In this document: positions 1 through 10,973 of the stretch, one piece after another
Layout: each line of letters starts with the position of its first letter
Numbering within the stretch: position 1 is the first letter of the stretch
Source: Caulochytrium protostelioides
Taxonomy: Eukaryota > Chytridiomycota > Caulochytriomycetes > Caulochytriales > Caulochytriaceae
DNA: 62,325 nt
NCBI GenBank assembly: GCA_003615045.1
Contig: ML014220.1
Location: 1-62,325, forward strand
Direction: 5' to 3'
Program-made: the position numbers and the translations under genes
The notes under the pieces: generated by a model
The model's database searches: none
The model's input: only the letters and a program-made list of their open reading frames with translations
Told to the model about the DNA's origin: nothing

Positions 1-255
1 GAACCGTGATCCGAGGGTTGCTGGAGTCTGAAGCCACCAACGGCCATGAAGCTGTCCACAGCAAGTGGGTGAACCGCGATCTCCATGCCGCGTTGACCAT
101 CCGACGCTGTCTGGTCTGACCGGACAGACCGACAACGCTGTGCCGCAACCCCAGGCCAGGCCGCCTGCAGCCCGTGGTCGGCAAGCTCACCCGACGATGC
201 ACCGAATGTGGGACTGCCTCGGTGGGGGATCTCTGGGGGGGCACCACGGAGGGCA
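1..255 (+). mobile_element. Fanzor/TnpB-like element, degraded 3' end (copy A)
   Basis: Reading from about base 15, the frame gives a GLLESEATNGH segment and then VNRDLHAALTIRRCLV followed by a stop at 117-119. NRDL-x-AAL-x-IRR is the shape of the third RuvC motif (NRDxNAAxNI) that closes TnpB and its eukaryotic relatives, the Fanzors. The zinc-ribbon cysteines normally just upstream are missing, and Thr stands where Asn is usual (ALTI versus ALNI). Bases 120-255 remain similar to the second copy at 15566-15789, including an identical block around 169-199. A shifted frame in copy A keeps the peptide AARGRQAHPTM seen in copy B, so copy A probably carries a frameshift. The 5' part of the element lies outside the window. 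This is a relic, not an active gene. The motif and the similarity are seen directly; assignment to Fanzor rather than another TnpB-like group is inference. Confidence 0.55.
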
Positions 256-1141
256 TATCGTGAGGTACCGGAAAGGGCCTATATATACGACCGCGTTCAG
301 GCAAAATATTGACGCTACGCCATACCGTGCCACGCCATACCGTGCCACGCCATACTGTGCCACGCCATACCAGGCCATACACCGCCACCACAACGGCGGT
401 GGCGGCGGCGAGAGGGTCCCTCCCCCGGTCGACGGCTTGGGGGAGGGAGAGGGAGAGGGAGCGATCGGATCCGTCCTCGGGGGTCCCCGGCCACCGTGGC
501 GGGTGCGGGTACGCCCTGAGGGATGCGCGTGAAGCATGCTAACGTCAGGGGCCCGTCGCTTGTCATTCCCCGCCGTGGCCTCTCGATCCTTTTTGTGGAG
601 CCACGGCGGTGACGGCGGCCGCTCGGGAGAATGGTCTTGGACGGACTGCCCCTCCCGAGATCGGAACGGCGAGTGCACAGGCGCTGCGGTACGTCGATGC
701 GGGGTCTCGATCGCGCCTCGCCTTCCTGTGATCCGTGCTTCATACCGCCTCCACGCGGCCGCGCTTCTGCTTGTTGTTTCTCTTTTTTTTTTTTTTTTTT
801 CTCGAGAATCGGAGTGACGCGCGTGGGCGCGCACCTCCTGGAGAGAGAGCTCCTCCTCCCCCCATTTTGTTCTTGCCGCGATCGCTTCCTTGTTGCCGAC
901 CGCTCTGCGTACCGTTGGATGGCCTTTGCCTGGGGGGGAAGGTCGTTCACGGCGCGCAGATCGGCTCGGCCGGCCTTCCTGATCCTTCGCGGCCTTCCCG
1001 ACCCCGCCGGGCGTGTTCGGGACGGGAACGAAACCTATTGGATCCCACCGTCGTCTGGGCCCGGGCGCGCCACGTGCGAGGCTCGCCGCGCGGCGCCGGT
1101 CGTCCCCGTGACCGCGTGCCCCGTCGCGGTGGGCGCTGGCC
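256..1141. other. Intergenic region upstream of the sugar transporter
   Basis: No recognisable protein gene. It holds the 15-bp repeat, an isolated TATA-like stretch near 279-288, a purine-rich run near 440-460 and a poly-T tract of about 19 bases near 782-800. Open frames exist on both strands, but they are low-complexity Arg/Pro-rich translations without a family signature. The right half should contain the transporter promoter and 5' UTR, but no element can be named with confidence. Confidence 0.5.
319..391. repeat. 15-bp tandem repeat (CATACCGTGCCACGC-like)
   Basis: About four and a half imperfect units of cataccgtgccacgc follow the Fanzor-like tail. Variants (catactgtgcc, cataccaggcc) show decay. 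No gene covers it. Similar CATGC/GGCAT short repeats recur at 14725-14749 and 45491-45532. Confidence 0.8.
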
Positions 1142-3940
1142 ATGGACGCGTCGGCGTCCGCGGCGCTGGGCGATGCCGCTGGGCCTCGGCCATCGCGTCG
1201 TGGCGGCTGCTTACCGGTCGGCGACCGTCCCGCGGCCGCCCCCGATCGCCCGCGCCGCCGTGACGCCGTGGCGGCGGCCGCGGCCGCGGCCGCAGCGCTG
1301 CGACCGGCGATGGCGGGGCTGTTCAGCCCGAAGGCCGAGGCGGGCTCGCCTGCGGCGTCGCCCCCAGGGCCCGGGCTGACGGCGTCGCTCGCGTGGGATG
1401 GCTCGTCCGCGTCCGCGTCCGCGTCGTCGCGGTCGTCACCGTCGCGGTCGCGGTCGCTGTCGCTGGCCTCGTCCGGACCCGACGCCGACGGGCCGCCCGA
1501 CTTCGCGGACTTCTCCCAATTCGCGCATTGGGCCCACGACGACAGCCCGCCGTCGTCCGTGAGCGACGCGACGTGCCGTCAGCCGGTGCGCGAGGCCCTC
1601 GGGCGTTGCCAGGGCGGCGAGAGCGACGCGCAGGGCCGCCGCGACGTCGTGGACACGGCGAAGGCCGAGGACCGGGCAGAGGACCATGGCGGCGGCGGGG
1701 GCCCCGGCGAGCCCGACCGCTCTGGCCGGACTCCGCGTACGACCGACCCCCTCTGTGCTCGCCCCATCTCCGCCTCCGATCATGGAGATCTCCGTGGCCG
1801 CGACGACGATCTCGACCTCGACCTCGATCTCGACCTCGACGTCGACCGAGACCACGGGGAGCAAGTGGCGCTCGCCCGCCGTGACGGGGAGCCCGCCGGG
1901 TTCGACGCAGACGGGAGCGACGCCGGACGTCATGGCGGCCGCGGCGGCCGCGAGCTCTCGCTGCTGCGCCTCATCCTGCTGACCATCTCCCTGGCCGGCA
2001 TGCAGTTCACGTGGACGGTGGAGCTGTCCTACGGCACCCCCTACCTGCTCTCCCTTGGCCTGCCGGCGTGGGGCATGGCCCTCGTCTGGCTGGCCGGACC
2101 CCTCTCGGGGCTCTTTATCCAGCCGCTCGTGGGCGTGCTCTCGGATCACTCCACGCACTGGCTCGGCCGCCGCCGACCCTTCATGATCGGCGCGGGGTTG
2201 CTCGTCGTTCTCAGCATGGTCGGCATCGCCGACAGCCGCGGCATCGCCGCGATGCTGACGCCGCTGCGGGGACCCCCGCGGGGCACCGACCCCAGCCTCG
2301 GTGGCATGGGCGTTGCGGGCGATCTGACCCACATGGCCGACGGCGCCGACGGCGCGGATGCCTTGCTTCGCCGCGTCACCATCGCGGTTGCCGTGCTCAG
2401 CTTTTACTGCTTGGACTTCAGCGTGAACGCTGTCCAAGCCTCCTGCCGTGCCCTCATTGTCGACATCACGCCGGCCCACCAGCAGGGTCTCGCCAGCGCG
2501 TGGGCCGCCCGAATGATCGGCATCGGCAACGTACTCGGTTACGCCGCCGGTTACGTGGATCTGACCCAGCTCTGGCTGGCCGGCGCGGGCGTTTCGCAGC
2601 TGAAAGCGCTCTGCCTAATTGCTATCCTGTTCTTTGTCGCCACCGTCGCGCTGACCTGCGTCACCGTTACCGAGACGCCGCTGCGCCACTCCCATGCTCA
2701 TGCTAACGGTGACGGCGACGGCGACAACGACGGCGATGGGGATGGCGAGCCGCGGCCGCGACAGACCCGGCGCCAAGCCATCACGGCGCCCTTTGTGCGC
2801 ATCTGGGATGCCATCGGGCAGCTGCCGCAGCCCATCCAGTGCATCTGCAACACCCAGCTGTGGTCGTGGATGGCGTGGTTTCCCTTCCTCTTCTATGCGA
2901 CGGCGTGGGTCGGCCTCCAGTACGACCACGACCCGCGCGTCCAGCAGGTCCGCGCCGCGCTCGCCGTGGCCACGAGCGCGACCCCGACGGACGGGGAGCC
3001 GGGCGTCTCCGTCGAGGGCACGCGCGCGGGCGCGCTGGCTTTTCTGCTGTACTCTCTCATCTCGCTCGCCACGGGGTTTGCATTGCCTATGATCGCGGCC
3101 ATGGGCCGCGCGCTGATGCCTGCGTCGTCCCTGTCGTCCACCATGCTAGCGCCCGCCGCCTCCCCATGGGGCGCCCCGGCGACCGAGGCCCCCGAGCCGC
3201 ATGCCGGTCGCCGTGCCGCCGCGTGGCGCGCGTGGAGCGCGGCGCAGCTCACGATGCCGGCGCTCTGGGCGCACGCGCATTTCCTCTTTGCCGCGATGCT
3301 ACTGCTCACCCTGCTTGCGGAGAACGTTTTGCCGTTTGCCACGGCAATCGTCGCCGTCATCGGTATCTCTTGGGGCACGTGCCAGTGGGTCCCGTTCAGT
3401 CTGATCGGCGAGTATGTGAGCGCGCAGGAAACGGCGTTGCACGCGTCGTCTTCGGTATCGTTATCGACGCCGGCGGCGTCGACGGCGGCAGTCTCGGCAT
3501 CGACGTCTACAGCGGCGTTGGGGTCCGCACGGCCATCAGTTTCCGCGGCGGGGCCGCCCTCGGCCACCTCGCATGCGTCGCACCATGCCGCGCTCGTGGC
3601 CTACACATCACTGCCCTCGCCCCACCCCGACGATGTGACGAGTGAGGGCCACGTGACGCTGACGCTTGCGTCGCCGCGTGAACGATTGATGGCGGCGCGC
3701 GCGCCGCCACGCACCCCGACCCTCAGTGCCGGCATGGTCCTCGGCATCCACAACATCTATATTGTGCTGCCGCAGTTCGCGAGCACCCTGCTGTCGACCC
3801 TCGTCTTTGCCTTGCATGCACGGCTCGCCGATCCGAGCGATCCCAACCGAGATCCCTTCGGTTGGGTTTTGCGCTGCGCCGCTATTTTCGCCGTGATGGC
3901 CGCGCTGGCCGCCTACCATGTGCCACGCATGGTCACTTGA
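1142..3940 (+). CDS. SUT/SLC45-type sugar transporter (GPH family, major facilitator)
   Basis: A 932-residue membrane protein of the sucrose/alpha-glucoside-H+ symporter family (plant SUT, fission yeast Sut1, animal SLC45), expected to import disaccharide or glucose with protons at the plasma membrane. Residues 1-270 are a hydrophilic, low-complexity extension with an Asp-Leu run near 223-233. The first membrane helix begins near 274. The family loop between helices 2 and 3 reads SDHSTHWLGRRRPF (about 334-347). Further signatures are the segments ISWGTCQWVPFSLIGEY, and GMVLGIHNIYIVLPQ near the C-terminus, the latter typical of helix 11. A Ser/Thr/Ala-rich loop separates them. About twelve helices can be counted. 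The first ATG is used; the Met at residue 57 (base 1310) is an alternative start. The stop lies 204 bp from the converging gene, across an AT-rich gap with tatacaaatatata near 4009. Substrate is not readable from sequence. Confidence 0.85.
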   Translation: MDASASAALGDAAGPRPSRRGGCLPVGDRPAAAPDRPRRRDAVAAAAAAAAALRPAMAGLFSPKAEAGSPAASPPGPGLTASLAWDGSSASASASSRSSPSRSRSLSLASSGPDADGPPDFADFSQFAHWAHDDSPPSSVSDATCRQPVREALGRCQGGESDAQGRRDVVDTAKAEDRAEDHGGGGGPGEPDRSGRTPRTTDPLCARPISASDHGDLRGRDDDLDLDLDLDLDVDRDHGEQVALARRDGEPAGFDADGSDAGRHGGRGGRELSLLRLILLTISLAGMQFTWTVELSYGTPYLLSLGLPAWGMALVWLAGPLSGLFIQPLVGVLSDHSTHWLGRRRPFMIGAGLLVVLSMVGIADSRGIAAMLTPLRGPPRGTDPSLGGMGVAGDLTHMADGADGADALLRRVTIAVAVLSFYCLDFSVNAVQASCRALIVDITPAHQQGLASAWAARMIGIGNVLGYAAGYVDLTQLWLAGAGVSQLKALCLIAILFFVATVALTCVTVTETPLRHSHAHANGDGDGDNDGDGDGEPRPRQTRRQAITAPFVRIWDAIGQLPQPIQCICNTQLWSWMAWFPFLFYATAWVGLQYDHDPRVQQVRAALAVATSATPTDGEPGVSVEGTRAGALAFLLYSLISLATGFALPMIAAMGRALMPASSLSSTMLAPAASPWGAPATEAPEPHAGRRAAAWRAWSAAQLTMPALWAHAHFLFAAMLLLTLLAENVLPFATAIVAVIGISWGTCQWVPFSLIGEYVSAQETALHASSSVSLSTPAASTAAVSASTSTAALGSARPSVSAAGPPSATSHASHHAALVAYTSLPSPHPDDVTSEGHVTLTLASPRERLMAARAPPRTPTLSAGMVLGIHNIYIVLPQFASTLLSTLVFALHARLADPSDPNRDPFGWVLRCAAIFAVMAALAAYHVPRMVT

Positions 3941-4144
3941 TCGGAATCATGTCGCATGTTCTCGTGGGATCGGCTGTTGGCTGATGACTGGTGCCTCATT
4001 CTGTATTATACAAATATATATATCCTGGTATCTGTCTGACCATGCGTTGGCAGAGGCCATGGCGAGGATTACGCGGCAAGACCGACGAGAGCATGGCGTT
4101 TCTGCAGGGGTTTCATGTCACACCACGTCTCGCGCCCCCGCCGA

Positions 4145-7100
4145 TCATGCAGGGGGCCGCGCTGACGACGGACGGCGACCGGAAGGAGGCGTGGGCACCG
4201 GCGCCAGCGCCGATGGGGTGGGCAGCCGCATCGCGAGTGTCGACGGAGCAGTCGACGGCGGGACCCTCGCCGACACCCCAGCCGTTGCAGCAGCCTGTGA
4301 GGATGAGACCGCGTTCTGCGACGGAAAGGCCACCGCGGCAGCCGCGGCCACCGCCGCGGACGACGGGGGCGCCCCAAAAGATGCATCGGGAAACAGGGAG
4401 ACCGGTAGGGCGGACGGAAACGCGATCGCCGCGTCCGCGCCGTCGGCGCGATCAGTGCTCGTCCGATCGGCGACCACAGGGACAAGGGCGGGGGCAATGG
4501 TCGATGGGGCCAGCGGCGTAGTCCTGGTTGGGCCCAGGGGCACGCCAGGCGGGGCCGTCAGCAGCGGCATGAGGGCGTCCAAGGCGGGTTCGGACATCGA
4601 GACCGGCGCGGCTGCGGCTGCGGCTGCGGCCGGCGGCTCCGTCGACGGCTGCGAGAGCAGCATCGATCGTGGGAGCTGGGCGTACAGTGGGTGCTGGTTG
4701 CGGCCGGTGGCGGCATCGATCATGATCGAGGTGGACTGCGGCCACGGGGGCCAGACGTCCAAGGTGCTGTTCGGGACGGGGCGCGGAGAGGGGTCCGATA
4801 GGGCCGCGATCGGGATCAAGCCGAGGCCCTCAGGCTCCAGCGGTTTCGCGATCATCCCGATGGACGCATTCAGAATGCCGCTGCCGCTGCCGCTGCCACT
4901 ACCGCCGGCGCCGGGCAAGATGCCGCCGGCGCCGCCGCCACCGTTGGAGAGGGGGAGCGAGTGACGCGCGTCCCTCTCCATGGCGATGGCGGCAGAATGG
5001 GCACCGACCGGATAGGGTGTGGCCTCTCGCAAAGCGGTGTGCGTCATCAATCGGTTGACGGAGTCGTTGCGCGGATGCGTGAGGAGCGCCAGACTGTCGC
5101 CACTCGTGGGGTGCATGGCCGGCGCGCTGTGGTTCGCGATGCCCGCCGAGAGCTCGATCTGGTCGAGAATCGTCTTGGTGCCGAGCGACAGCTTTTCCAC
5201 GTTTTCAGGGGTGCCGAGAACGCCTTCGAGAGCAAGCATCTCTTTGGGCGAGAAGAACATATCAGGAAGACCGCCCATGACGTTCGGAGAGCTGCCGGGC
5301 GCGAGGCGCGCCGGTTTCGCTGCGGCGGCGGCGGCAGCGGCGGCTGCAACGCCTGCGGAGGTGTTCGCCGGGGCCATCGATGGCGGTCGTTCTGGTCTGG
5401 CCAAAGAAGGCCCCCGGTCACCGAGCGACGCCGGACATGCAGAGGCCCCAGTGGTCGCCGTCGTCGCCGCCGCCGCCGCCAGCATCAGAGCAGGCGCGGC
5501 GGGAGGATCCGCGGTGGAGACGGGAGGAGACGGGACGGCCGCACGTGTCATGGGCGGTGGCTGGGCGGTGGCCGCGAAAGACGGTGCAAACATGGGTGCG
5601 TCCGAGGCAGAGACGGCGGCCGCCATGGTGGCGGACGCCGCCTGGATTCGTGCCTCGCTGGCTGGGAGCGTGGATCGCCCCGACGCGACGGTCGGCATCG
5701 GCGCGAGCGGCGCGTGGCCGGCGGCGGATGACGCCAAGGGCATCACGGGATTCGCCTCATCGAGCAGCGCGTCCGCCACCGTTTCACGGTCTAGCATCGC
5801 CTCATCCGGGGTCGGGGCCGGGGCCGACGTGGCATGGCGTGTCGCGTCGGCGGGCGGCGCGCCCAGCACGATATGGACTTGGCCGGCCAGATCCGCGACA
5901 TGGCTGGCCATCTGGATACCAAAGACCCAGACCTTGCCCTGCACGACGAGACAGCGATGGATCAGAATGAGGTGGTCTTGGCAGCGCTCGCGCAGCGCGG
6001 CGTCCGGAATCTGGGCGGCTAGAATCAGAATGAGGCCAGCATGAAACAGCGTGAAGCTCACAAACGGATGGATATGGTGGCAGGACGGGTTGTGGCGCAG
6101 TATAATGTCGCGGCACATGGCGCCGACGCGGAGGGCCGCGCCAAACATCGTCACAAAGGCCGGGCTCTGTGCCACGTTGGCAAAGTCTGACCGGAACATG
6201 TTCACCACGTTGTAGCGGTGCAGCATCATTTCGATGGTATCGGCCAGGCAGCTCACCACGAGGCTACGCCAGTCTTGAGAGTGGGCTGGGTCGGCCTTCC
6301 AATGCTCGGCCGGGGGCAGCTGGACCCAGTGCGCGAAATTCTGGCGCCAGTCCTGGAGCAGGGTCTCCTGCTCATCAAACGTCTTGCGCCACTCGATGGC
6401 CTCCTTCCGGAAAAGGTCGGTCTGCCGGTAGCGCTCCGAGTAGATCTGGACCCAGTCCAGGCCCATCACGGCCTCCCACACCGCGGCAAAGATCGGCATG
6501 AGCAGACACAGATGCCGTGAGGGGTCCTGGTTTTCCCACTTGTGCAGCGTGACCGGATCAATCGCAATCGGACTCGGGTCCCGTGCCGACGAGAGCTGGA
6601 ACTGCCGTTCCGACAGGGGCAGGGCGATCTTCGGCGCGGCGCGCATGATCCGCTGGCGGGCCCAGAAGCAGCTCAGCGTGATATCGTTGCAGTACGCCGT
6701 CCACATCATGCGCCGCAGCCCTTCTTTCTCGATCCAATGCAGGTGGCTCACGGGGCCCGGGTCATGGTTGAGACCTGCCTGGAGCGCGAGCAGGATAAAC
6801 ATGTTGCCGTACATCCAACCGGCGCTGATGTGGCCCGTCGCAATGGCATACGTGCAGATCGTCCAAATGCTCATAATGGTGAACATGGTCGGCTGCTCGA
6901 GCACCGACATGGCCATGCTGCGCGCCGCCTTGTGCAAGGCCACGCTGCGCTCGAGGTCGACGCCGGCGTTGCGTTCGGGATGCAGTGGATCCGTGCCCAG
7001 TCGCAGCGACCATGCAAACACCGCACAGAGCAGCGGGCTCGGGAAATCGTACAGCGCACGCTCCAGCACGGTACTGCGATGAAACGTCGGAAAGTACTCA

Positions 7101-8531
7101 GCCGTACACACGTAGTCCAGATAGGTTTGCATCATGCTGTGAACTTCCTTTGGGGTGAACGACGAGAGCAGTGCCTGGGCTGGCGACTGTGGCGACAGCG
7201 GCCGCGGGATAAGAGGCATACGCGTCTGCTGTGGTTGTGGTTGTGGTTGTAGCTGCTGGTGCTGTGACTGCTGGGGGCCACCCGGCCCTGGCGACGGCTG
7301 AGAACTCAGTGAGGAAGACGGCGCGAGGGGCGGCGGCGGTGGCCGCGGCGGCGTCGGCGCCCAGGATCCATGGCCGTCCATGGCCACCACGTGCCGGACC
7401 CTTCCCGCCCCCAAACCACTCATTGCCGTCACTGGGGCCGTGGTCGTGGTCGTGACGCTCCTGAGGCCGCCGAGGCCTGGGTCAAAAGGACTATACGCAA
7501 AGTGCGCGGAGTCGTGGCTCGTCAGCGGACGGGCCGGCGAGAGGGAGCCGTCGGTGCCCGGCAAGGGCCGCGGCCCCTCATCCTCCAGCTTCACGCGCGC
7601 GGCGTGGTCGGGATGGAAGCCGGGCGGCGGTTGGCCGACGACATCGGCGCCCGCGACCTGGGTATAGTCGACGCCGGCGGTGCGCGCGAGCGCTTCGAGA
7701 CGCCAGATCCGGTGGCGCAGGTTCTGCACATAAAGCGCGCGCGTGCCGGGCGGCTTGGGCGTGGCGGCCTTCACCGTCATGGCGGCAGCGCTGATGGGCA
7801 TCGCCATGCGGCCTCCCGCCAGCCGCGGTGACGCCGCCAGGGTGGTCACGGGGAGCGATGGCAGCGGCCCGGGCATCCCGGGCGGTCCGGTGGCCGTCGG
7901 CCATCCCGTCAGCGCGTGTGCGGAAACAACGGGGCGGCGGCCGCCGCCGCCGCCGCCGCCGCGACCGTCGTCACTCATCCCCGCCAGAAGGCCCCAACCG
8001 CCGCTGACATGGGCGTCCGGGTCATACCCATGGCCGAGACGGGACCCGACGCTGTGGACCGAAGCCGCTGCTGATGACGCGGGGGCCACAAAAGGCGGTA
8101 TCGTGCCGCCGCCGCCGCCGCCGCCGCTGCCGCCACTGTCACCACCAGCAGGCAGGACCGGATAGGCGATGCCGATGGGTCGCGATGCCGATGCGGATGC
8201 CGACATCGACGAAGTCGACAGGCGAGCAGGATGGTACGCGTGCACAGGCGCTGGCATGGGCGCGTGCGCCGGCGTTTGGCTGAGGGCATGAGGATGCGCC
8301 AGCGGGGGCGCATCTGCCGGCATCCGGGGATGAGCGACCGCGTAGGCGGGGTGGTGCACGTGCGGCGGCGGGGGCTGCAACGACGGCGAGACGGGGAGCC
8401 ACGTGGCGTGCGCTGGCGGGGGCGTCTGGAAGGGCGGCGGGAAGGACGGGTGCGCTGGCAACGCCGAGGCGAGCGTCGGCGGGACATGGGCGCGGGTCTG
8501 CCCGTGCATGGGCGCGAGCGACGTCGAGAAC

Positions 8532-8562
<31 letters not shown>

Positions 8563-9012
8563 GCAGCAGCGGCGGCGTTTCCTCAGGAAGCGGCACCCAC
8601 GACGGCGAACCGGACTCTCGTGATCGCGCGGCCGACCCTGCCACCGTTGATGCGGCGGTTGCTGCCGGCGACGGCGCTGCCACCGATGCTGCCCTGCCGG
8701 AGCCGCTGTTCACGTAGGAGAGGGGCGAGGGCACCGTGGCGATGGCTGAGTGCCGGACGACGCCGTCATAAGACGTGTCGTGAGATCGGAAGCCCGAGAC
8801 CGATGGCGATGGGGTCGACAGCGACCGTGACAGCGGTAACGGCATCCCGGCGGCGGCGGCCGCCGCTTCGGCGTGCGCAGCCGCCGCACCCGCCTCGCGT
8901 GGGTGTGACGAAGCGTTGGGCCGCATCGGTGCCTGAGCATAGCATGGCGCGCCCGCGAGCGCTGCCAGGTGGGGATGGGCTTGGGCATCCCCATAGGGCT
9001 GCGGCGATCGGT

Positions 9013-9055
<43 letters not shown>

Positions 9056-10291
9056 CGGCGGCGGCGGCGGCGGCGACGGGCCGTGCCGGGATCGGTGCCG
9101 GTCGTGGTGGCCGCCGTGGCCGTGATGCGGGGCACGGGGAGCCGATGATGCGAGCGCGTAGGGTCGATGCCCCGGCGCCGGCCCGGCGGACGCGGTGCCC
9201 GCGGAGGCCGGTGGACCGTGGCGCAGCCGCGGCGACGCGTGCAGCCGTCGCAGCGCAGAAGGCGCGGCGTCGGCGTCACGTGCGCGCGTCGTGCGCGGCC
9301 ATGCGGCGGCGGTAGACAACGGCGCCAGCGCGCCGCCGCCGCCGCCGCCGCCACGAGTCGCGGCCGAGTCCAGAGCCTGCGGCAGGCACGGGGGATGTGG
9401 CGCAGCCACGCGGCCCAGCGCGACCCCCGCGGACGCCCCTTCCGGCGCGGTCGCGGCCCCGCGGGACGCCGACGCGTGGTCCGCCGCCGCGGCGCCTCGC
9501 GCCTGGGCCGCTCGATGGCGCTGCAGCGCGTCCGGCAGGACGCCGGGGGACGCCGGGCCAGGAAGGCCGGTGAGGCCAGCGGGCGCCGGCGCCGGCGCCG
9601 CAGCGGCCGCGGACGGCCGAGGGCCCATGAATGCGGCCGCCGGCGGCGCGTGCGCTGGGGAGGCGCGCCGGGCGCGCTCGGCATCGACCAGCGCGTCGGG
9701 TCCAGGCAGGGAGGCGGGCGGCAGCGACCAGGGCCGCAGCGCGTCAGGGAACCACCGGGACGCCTGGTCGTGCGAGGGCGGGGCGGCGCGGCGCTCCAGG
9801 GCTGGGTGCGAGCCGCCGGGGCCGTCGTCGTCGCCGTGGTCCATGCGATGGCGGCGGTGGTAAGCGGGCGGATGGCGGTGGTCGTGCCCGTCGCCGGAGT
9901 CGTAGTCGCCGCGATGGCGATGGCGATCGCGATCGCGATCGCCAACGCCCACGCGATCGCCATCGCGATCGCCATCGCGATCGCCAATGCCAACGCCAAC
10001 GCCAACGCGATCGCCATCGCCATCGCCATCGCCATCGCCATCGCCATCGCCATCGCCATCGCGATCGCCGTCACGGTGGCCGGACGGTGGCGGCCAGGCT
10101 GGCGCAGGCGGGTCATGAGCATGGCCGTGGCCGTGGCCGTGGCCGTAGCCGTAGCCGTGGCCGTGGCCATGGCCGCCATCGAGCCCGTAGCCGTAGGCCA
10201 CGTGGCGGCCATCGCCCGGCGGTGCGACGGCGTGGCATCCCAGGGGGCCTGCCGGGGGGATGTCGCGGCGGGGATGCGGGGGCGGCGGCAA

Positions 10292-10323
<32 letters not shown>

Positions 10324-10354
10324 GCCGCCCGTCCGCGTGGGGCTGCCGCGGCAT
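4145..10354 (-). CDS. Fungal-specific transcription factor domain protein, very long, no visible Zn cluster
   Basis: A protein of about 2069 residues. Residues about 1060-1500 match the fungal-specific transcription factor domain (PF04082 type), the middle regulatory region of Zn2Cys6 regulators. Seen here: YFPTFHRSTVLERALYDFPS, a WTICTYAIATGHISAGWMYG helix, and RRMMWTAYCNDITLSCFWAR. About 170 residues earlier, LRHRIWRLEALARTAG resembles the linker and coiled coil that normally follows the Cys6 zinc cluster, yet no six-cysteine cluster precedes it. The N-terminal half is disordered: Pro runs, His-Gly runs and an Asp-Gly/Arg-Asp region. The C-terminus is Ala/Ser/Pro-rich. The frame is open up to a GTG at 10513; the first ATG is at 10354 and is used. 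The domain is confident; the ends are less so, and an unrecognised intron or separate DNA-binding exon is possible. It would act in the nucleus; target genes are unknown. Confidence 0.75.
9905..10079. repeat. Hexanucleotide (GCGATC/GCCATC) repeat inside the transcription factor gene
   Basis: Imperfect 6-bp units of gcgatc, gccatc and gccaac run across this stretch and encode alternating Asp-Gly, Asp-Arg and Val-Gly dipeptides in the N-terminal half of the regulator. Because the unit length is a multiple of three, length changes stay in frame. Confidence 0.85.
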
Positions 10355-10929
10355 GGTGGCGTCCGGGTCCCCGGGGCCGCCCGGACCCGCCGCCGATGCC
10401 GCCGCTGTGGCTGCAGGAGCAGCCACGAAGGAGCGTTCGCACCAACGGCAATACGCGGCCGCCGTCCAGCCGTTCCCGGCGCTCACACCTAGCGCTCCGA
10501 CCTCGCGCCGCACGCACGCTCACCGATGGACGCGCACACGGGCACTCCCCAACCCCAGGCACCAACCACGCCTGCCGCGCGCACGCACCGACACCACCGC
10601 CGCTCACGGACGCCGACACCTGCTGCGGGGCGAATCCACGCGAAAAAAAAACAAAGAATACCACCACGCACGTGGGAGATGTCGATCCAGCGCCCCGATC
10701 TGTCAGGCCATGCTGAGGAGACGGAGACAGGGGCGGTGGTGGTGGAGGCCGGGCGGCCGTGAGGGTGCGGGGCAAGGGGCACAGTCAAAAGGCTAAGGAG
10801 GATACGATGCCGTGTTCGCCACAGCCAAAGCACACGCGGCGTGCACGTGCCTCGGCGCCGTCTTGTTGGATCGACGTGCCGGCGAGTCCAGCTCACGCCG
10901 AGCTGTGACGATCCAGGCGCCTCTTTTTC

Positions 10930-10973
10930 AGGGATGATCAGGGACGATCAGGGACGATCAGGGACGATCAGGG
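10930..10973. repeat. 10-bp tandem repeat (GATCAGGGAC)
   Basis: Four near-perfect units of gatcagggac (the first reads gatcagggatgatc across the boundary), about 575 bp upstream of the ATG of the minus-strand regulator. No open frame uses it. Confidence 0.85.

Noticed and set aside
187-1143. Long minus-strand frame of 318 codons
   Set aside because: Arg/Pro/Ser-rich, crosses a 15-bp repeat and a poly-T tract, and has no motif; a shadow of GC-rich DNA.
10355-10513. N-terminal extension of the transcription factor with CRWC
   Set aside because: It begins at GTG, not ATG, and has only two cysteines, so it does not supply the missing zinc cluster.
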